Source: Rhodospirillaceae bacterium (GTDB lineage: Bacteria; Pseudomonadota; Alphaproteobacteria; MPNO01; UBA2964). Taken from it: DNA of 26,336 bases. A program made the position numbers and the translations under genes. The notes beneath the pieces were generated by a model. The model did no database searches. It was not told the origin of the DNA and saw nothing but the letters and a program-made list of their open reading frames with translations. Location: positions 1 through 26,336 of the forward strand of contig JABJKO010000273.1 of NCBI GenBank assembly GCA_018660305.1, in the 5' to 3' direction. Positions within the stretch are counted from its first letter, which is position 1. Each line of letters opens with the position of its first letter. Of this stretch, positions 22,509 to 26,336 are shown piece after piece.

Positions 22509-23432
22509 TTACACAAAATTCTTCGCGTGGGGCTTGAGGGCCGCGAAGACCGCCTGGTTGATGGGTGTCTCTATGCCCAGCGCACGTCCGAACCGGACCA
22601 CGGCGCCGCTTAGCCAGGCAAGCTCGAGCGAATTGCCGGCCTCCAAATCGTGATGCATGGACGATGTCATTTCGGCAGGTAGCCCGTCCGCGAAATCGAG
22701 ACGTGTCGTGTGGAAATCATCGGGCAAATCAATGCCCTTGGCACGCCCCACCGCGACAGTTTCGCGAAAGATTCCGTGCAGGAATTCGCGGCTTTCCGGA
22801 TCCTCCCGGATCGGTCCAATGGTCGTCCGCAGAAGCGTGGTGGTTGCGCTGAGCCCGACCAGAAATACGAATTTCTCCCAGATCGTTCGTTCGATGGTCT
22901 CGCTGATTTCAGCGGTAATCCCCCCTGCCAGCATCGCTTCCTGCAAAGCCCCCACCCGGTCCGACGATCCACCCTTTGGTTCGCCGATGACGATTCGCTG
23001 CAGGGTCCCGATGTGTTTAATCACACCCGGTTCGCTCACCGCGCTGGCAATAAACGCGGCGCCGTCGATCAGCCGGTCGGCACCCACGAGAGGACCGAGA
23101 ATGTCATTGCACTCCACGCCGTTCTGCAGTGACAGCACCATTGTCTCGGGACCAAGCAGGGGATGTATCGCCGTGCCGGCGTCGGCCGTATCCCAGAGCT
23201 TTACGCCGACGATGACACAGTCAACCGGTCCGATTTCCGCCGGATCATCGGTCGCGTTGGCCGGTCGGACCAACCCGTCTCCCAGCTCATGGCTGCGAAT
23301 TGTCAGGCCGTTCCGGCGGATGGCTTCGAGATGTTTTCCACGGGCGATAAAGGTCACGTCGTTTCCGGCCGCCGCCATGCGGCCACCGAAATAGCCGCCG
23401 ATGCCGCCGCTGCCCATCATCGCAATTCGCAT
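22509..23432 (-). CDS. Ketopantoate reductase-like (PanE/ApbA family) dehydrogenase
   Basis: A 307-residue NAD(P)-dependent dehydrogenase. It opens with MRIAMMGSGGIGGYFGGRMA (Rossmann GxGxxG at residues 7-12). It continues with VIVGVKLWDT (74-83), LSLQNGVE (100-107) and WEKFVFLVGLSATTTLLRTT, in which K187 is the catalytic lysine of the family. C-terminal ApbA_C helices complete the fold. PanE makes pantoate for coenzyme A, but many catabolic paralogues exist, and the setting beside an aldolase and dioxygenase suggests reduction of another 2-oxo acid. The start is the ATG at 23432 with AAGGACGG upstream; 258 further open codons towards 24206 are antisense to the TauE-like gene and rejected. 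Confidence 0.86.
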   Translation of the reverse strand: MRIAMMGSGGIGGYFGGRMAAAGNDVTFIARGKHLEAIRRNGLTIRSHELGDGLVRPANATDDPAEIGPVDCVIVGVKLWDTADAGTAIHPLLGPETMVLSLQNGVECNDILGPLVGADRLIDGAAFIASAVSEPGVIKHIGTLQRIVIGEPKGGSSDRVGALQEAMLAGGITAEISETIERTIWEKFVFLVGLSATTTLLRTTIGPIREDPESREFLHGIFRETVAVGRAKGIDLPDDFHTTRLDFADGLPAEMTSSMHHDLEAGNSLELAWLSGAVVRFGRALGIETPINQAVFAALKPHAKNFV

Positions 23433-23606
23433 GGTCCCAACCGTCCTTAAAGGCGCCGAAGCGTTGATGGCGATGGTATCGGCAATCACCGGCCAAGAAT
23501 AGCGCGGCTGTTCGCCTGTCTCTTTCTGCGCTAAGAAGGGCGATCTTTCCGGGGGCAGTTTTCGTGGCCTCTGTCCCTTCAGCTTTTTCCCACGGTCGAC
23601 GCGCCC

Positions 23607-24377
23607 TTGTTCGAAGCCCCGTTTCTTGGTGTCCCCGATATTGACGGCCTGGTCTTTGCGGGCCTTTCCTTTACCTCCTTTGTGGGCACGTTCATTGGCG
23701 TCGTGACCGGTACGGCGGGCGGGCTGCTGGTGCTCGCCATCATGGCCTTCTTTTTTCCGCCGGCGCTGCTGGTCCCGCTGCATACGCTGGCGCAACTTGG
23801 GGCGTCGGTCAGCATCGCGGTTATCCTGCGGCGCTTCATTCTGCGTCCCACCGTGCTTCCCTTCCTCGCGGGCGCCGTCATTGGTGCGACCCTGGGCGGC
23901 CAGATTTTCATTTCCCTGCCCGCCGCCATCCTTCAGGGAATCATCGGCGCCTTTATCCTCATTCTGGCCTGGATGCCCAAATTCACCCGCATGGGTTCCG
24001 AGAGAAACCGGTTTGCGGTGCTGGGATTTGCCGCCACCTTTCTCGGTATCTTTGTCAGCGCGACCGGCACCCTCATCGGGCCTTTCGTCGCCAATGCCTC
24101 CCCCGAGCGGCGGAACCACGCGGCCACCATGGGCGCGCTGATGTGTATCAGTCACACCACGAAAATCGTCGCCTTCGGGGTGCTGGGTGTCTCCGTCGGC
24201 GCGCACGTGCCGCTGGTGCTCGCCATGATCGCCGGCGCATCGCTGGGAAGCTGGGTCGGCGGCAAGGCCCTGAGCCAGGTGCCGGAGCGTCTGTTCCGCA
24301 TCGTTTTTCAGACGCTTTTGACCATTCTCGCCCTGCGGCTCCTGTGGGTGGCCGCCCGTGATTCGGGAATTTTCTGA
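23607..24377 (+). CDS. TauE/SafE-family membrane transporter
   Basis: A 256-residue protein with about eight hydrophobic segments, including SFVGTFIGVVTGTAGGLLVL near the N-terminus and GASLGSWVGGKALSQVPERL near the C-terminus, the two similar halves typical of TauE/SafE (DUF81). Members export sulfite or sulfoacetate, or act on other anions. No ATG is near the N-terminus; the first usable start is the TTG at 23607, which has no good ribosome site, so the start is uncertain. The frame is open back to a TAA at 23532-23534, with a CTG at 23571. The stop at 24377 is two bases before the MFS start, so the two are cotranscribed. Confidence 0.78.
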   Translation: MFEAPFLGVPDIDGLVFAGLSFTSFVGTFIGVVTGTAGGLLVLAIMAFFFPPALLVPLHTLAQLGASVSIAVILRRFILRPTVLPFLAGAVIGATLGGQIFISLPAAILQGIIGAFILILAWMPKFTRMGSERNRFAVLGFAATFLGIFVSATGTLIGPFVANASPERRNHAATMGALMCISHTTKIVAFGVLGVSVGAHVPLVLAMIAGASLGSWVGGKALSQVPERLFRIVFQTLLTILALRLLWVAARDSGIF

Positions 24378-24379
24378 CC

Positions 24380-25588
24380 ATGGCTTTGCCAGGATTGCGG
24401 GGCGGAAAACAGGCGGAAGGACCGCTCCTTATTTTCCTTCTGGGAGCGGTTTCCATCCTGGGGCCGCTGGTCATCCATATGTTTTATCCGGCAACGCCGG
24501 GCGTGAAACAGACCTTCGATGTCAGCGACAGCCTGGTGGGGCTGACGGCCAGTATCCCTCTTTTTGTTATCGCAATTTTCACGCTGGTCTATGGCTCCCT
24601 GTCGGACCGCTATGGGCGCCGCCCCGTGCTGCTGGCCGGGCTGCTCTTGTTCGTCCTGGGAAGTGCACTGTCTGCCGCCGCCCCTTCCATCTGGACGCTT
24701 ATCGGAGGCCGGTTTCTACAGGCCGCCGGCGCCGCCTGCGGGATGACGCTGGCCCGTGCCATCGCGCGGGACGTCTATGGATCCGACCGGCTGGTCAAGA
24801 TACTGTCCTATCTGCTGATGGCCTATGCCCTGGGCCCCATGGTTGCAACGCCGCTGGGCGGCCTTCTCGCCGATCAATTTGGCTGGCGCAGCGTCCTGGT
24901 GTTTGCCAGCGCCATCGGATTGATAGTTACCGCCCTCGTTTTCTTCAACATCGCCGAAACACGGGAGCCACGGGAAACAGGCACGCCGCGAACGTCGTTT
25001 CTATCGAACTGCGGGACGCTGCTGCGGGACGCGAAATTCACCGGCTACGTGCTGCAGTCGGGTTTCTGTTCCGGCGTATTCTTTACCATGCTGGGATCGT
25101 CAGCCTTTTTGATGGTGGAATATCTGGGCCGGCCCGCAGCGGAATTCGGCCTCTATTTCCTGTTCTTCCCGGCCGGTTACTGGATCGGAAATTTTATCTC
25201 CAGCCGGCTTAGCGGCCGTGTCGATATCGATATCATGGTCTTTGCCGGCGGCGCGGTGGTTCTTCTCACCGCCGTCGCTCTCGCGGCCCTGATGGTCGGC
25301 GGCATCGTCACGCCGCTTTCCATATTCATTCCGGGTTTTTTCATCACCCTTGCCCAGGGGATGGCGCTGCCCAACGCACAGGCCGGCGCACTCCAGGTAT
25401 CGCACGTACTGGCGGGTACGGCGTCGGGGATAGGGACCTTCATGCAGTTCTTCTGTGCCGCCGCCTTTACCCAACTCTACGGCCTGCTGGCGGACGGCAC
25501 GCCGATCCCCATGGTCATCACCATATCCATCGCCGCCAGCCTGTCCTTCGCCGCCGGCGTCGTGCCGTTTCTGCGCCGGAAAGAATAG
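24380..25588 (+). CDS. Bcr/CflA-type MFS transporter
   Basis: A 402-residue inner-membrane protein with 12 predicted helices. The motif A loop reads GSLSDRYGRRPVLLAG (about residues 72-87). The following helices (FLQAAGAACGMTLARAIARD) carry the alanine/arginine pattern of the Bcr/CflA drug-efflux subgroup. The C-terminal half ends with FMQFFCAAAFTQLYGLLADG and a short charged tail, RRKE. These proteins use the proton gradient to export drugs or metabolites; the substrate here is unknown. The ATG is two bases after the TauE stop, with no space for a separate promoter. It converges on the GFA gene with 16 bp between the stops. Confidence 0.85.
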   Translation: MALPGLRGGKQAEGPLLIFLLGAVSILGPLVIHMFYPATPGVKQTFDVSDSLVGLTASIPLFVIAIFTLVYGSLSDRYGRRPVLLAGLLLFVLGSALSAAAPSIWTLIGGRFLQAAGAACGMTLARAIARDVYGSDRLVKILSYLLMAYALGPMVATPLGGLLADQFGWRSVLVFASAIGLIVTALVFFNIAETREPRETGTPRTSFLSNCGTLLRDAKFTGYVLQSGFCSGVFFTMLGSSAFLMVEYLGRPAAEFGLYFLFFPAGYWIGNFISSRLSGRVDIDIMVFAGGAVVLLTAVALAALMVGGIVTPLSIFIPGFFITLAQGMALPNAQAGALQVSHVLAGTASGIGTFMQFFCAAAFTQLYGLLADGTPIPMVITISIAASLSFAAGVVPFLRRKE

Positions 25589-25604
25589 CGATCCGGGGCC
25601 CCGT

Positions 25605-26018
25605 TTATCGCGGACGGCTTGCCTCGAAATGTTCTGTCTCGTCCGACAGTTTGGTGAAAGGCAACGCCTTGCCGGTATAGACTTCGATCTGCGGCTTGAC
25701 GAAGCTGGCATCATCCAGCGTGCCGACCTTTGCGTGTTTGATACCCTGGCTACCGGATCCGATACCGAAAATCTGCGAACCGCAATTGCCACAGAACTCC
25801 TTGATCATAACATTGCCGCTATCGGCACTGTGCTCATAGCGGCTGGGTACCCCCTTGGTGATTTTCACATCTTCTTCCTTGAAGAAGACATTAGTGGCGA
25901 AACTTGCGCCGGTCGCCCGGCGACAATCGTCGCAGTGACAATGGGCCACCCGGACCGGATCACCGGTCACCTCATATCTGATGGCGCCACATAAGCAGCC
26001 GCCTGTAATTCCTGCCAT
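25605..26018 (-). CDS. GFA-family zinc protein (glutathione-dependent formaldehyde-activating-like)
   Basis: A 137-residue protein. GGCLCGAIRYE (C8, C10), CHCDDCRRATG (C27, C29, C32) and CGNCGSQIF (C76, C79) give all seven zinc-binding cysteines of the GFA/CENP-V family. The founding member was proposed to speed S-hydroxymethylglutathione formation from formaldehyde, but later work disputes this for Gfa, so the true reaction here is open. The start is the ATG at 26018 with GGGGAGAG upstream; an in-frame ATG at 26078 would add 20 residues without a clear ribosome site. Demethylating oxygenases can release formaldehyde, so a detoxification role near the TauD-type enzyme is possible but unproven. 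Confidence 0.88.
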   Translation of the reverse strand: MAGITGGCLCGAIRYEVTGDPVRVAHCHCDDCRRATGASFATNVFFKEEDVKITKGVPSRYEHSADSGNVMIKEFCGNCGSQIFGIGSGSQGIKHAKVGTLDDASFVKPQIEVYTGKALPFTKLSDETEHFEASRPR

Positions 26019-26146
26019 CGGACTCTCCCCATATTTGTGAAGCTGGGACGATTTTAGACATCGATACGCCAGTGTCACGGGTTGGTTGTCGCAAGGGGTT
26101 CACCAAGATTTCATCTTCTGGTCATAAATTGGCGCCAATTGAGGGG

Positions 26147-26161
26147 TTAATGCGTCGTTAA
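26147..26161 (+). promoter_or_regulatory. CtrA-type binding box TTAA-N7-TTAA
   Basis: TTAATGCGTCGTTAA matches the full CtrA consensus (two TTAA half-sites, spacing seven) exactly. It lies in the 268-bp gap upstream of the gene starting at 26287, about 125 bp from its ATG, the usual place for a CtrA-activated alphaproteobacterial promoter. The GFA gene on the other side has its start 128 bp away and could also be affected. Confidence 0.55.
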
Positions 26162-26286
26162 GCGCTTATTGGGGGGTGGAAAAGGATGATCATGCCCTGT
26201 CTAACGTCAGCGCCTATGGAACAAACTAGCGGCATTGCATAAGAGAGGATTTCTGGTTCATCGTAATGACCCGTAGGGGAATGAAG

Positions 26287-26336
26287 ATGAAACAGAAATC
26301 GCAGACACGACAGACCGGTGCGACCAAGGCAATCAA
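26287..26336 (+). CDS. Start of an unidentified protein gene (cut by window edge)
   Basis: The last 50 bases open a frame MKQKSQTRQTGATKAI that runs off the window. AGGGGA (26275-26280) gives a good ribosome-site spacing for the ATG at 26287; an overlapping in-frame ATG at 26281 sits too close. Sixteen residues, polar and basic, are not enough to name a family. The CtrA box upstream suggests a cell-cycle, motility or chemotaxis-related gene, which is inference. Confidence 0.45.
   Translation, partial: MKQKSQTRQTGATKAI

Noticed and set aside
23433..24206. 258-codon N-terminal extension of the PanE-like gene
   Set aside because: The Rossmann fold begins exactly at the ATG at 23432 with a ribosome site. 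The extension is antisense to the TauE-like gene and is low-complexity, charged sequence.
26186..26242. 18-codon small frame (MIMPCLTSAPMEQTSGIA) after the CtrA box
   Set aside because: A weak AAAGG precedes it, but it is short, has no conserved feature and may be chance.

Overview
This looks like a chromosomal window from a GC-rich alphaproteobacterium, with metabolism of the Rhodospirillales or marine-group type. The grounds are the high-GC codon use, dense catabolic gene content (three molybdenum hydroxylase large subunits, HyuA, TauD, class II aldolase, GFA, TauE), and a perfect TTAA-N7-TTAA CtrA-type box at the right end. No rRNA, tRNA, CRISPR array, transposase or integrase was seen.

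Left part (1-2963): the start of a hydantoinase/oxoprolinase subunit A gene (cut by the window edge) and a TcuA-like FAD oxidoreductase lie on the minus strand. A PuuE-like polysaccharide-deacetylase-fold protein is divergent from them. An AT-richer block follows (about 2955-5039). It carries one gene, a DUF262/DUF1524 GmrSD/SspE-type anti-phage nuclease candidate, and is bracketed by an exact 30-bp direct repeat of the 3' end of the deacetylase gene. This is the clearest sign of an inserted defence cargo. It appears to have split an older deacetylase-TM2-TM2 transcription unit; the two TM2-domain genes follow it.

Centre-left (5672-9816): a PyrD(1B)/PyrK-like pair on the minus strand, with unusual residues in the PyrD substrate pocket. 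Upstream is a translationally coupled minus-strand operon with 4-nt overlaps: molybdenum hydroxylase large subunit (L3), XRE regulator, TPR/2-oxoglutarate-oxygenase-like fusion.

Centre-right (12421-20744): divergent from L3, a plus-strand operon L1 - 4,5-dihydroxyphthalate-decarboxylase-like protein - FAD subunit (M) - [2Fe-2S] subunit (S) - L2. L1 and L2 are close paralogues that share a single M/S pair. A palindromic repeat and an MFS transporter follow.

Right part (20758-26336): TauD-family dioxygenase, class II aldolase, ketopantoate-reductase-like dehydrogenase, TauE/SafE exporter, Bcr/CflA MFS transporter, a GFA-family zinc protein, and the first codons of a gene behind a CtrA box.

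Taken together, the molybdenum hydroxylases, modified PyrDK pair, HyuA, decarboxylase-like protein, dioxygenases and transporters suggest a gene set for oxidising and opening a cyclic, probably nitrogen-containing, carboxylated compound. The substrate is not identifiable from sequence, and this pathway reading is an inference. The DUF262 insertion is unrelated to it.
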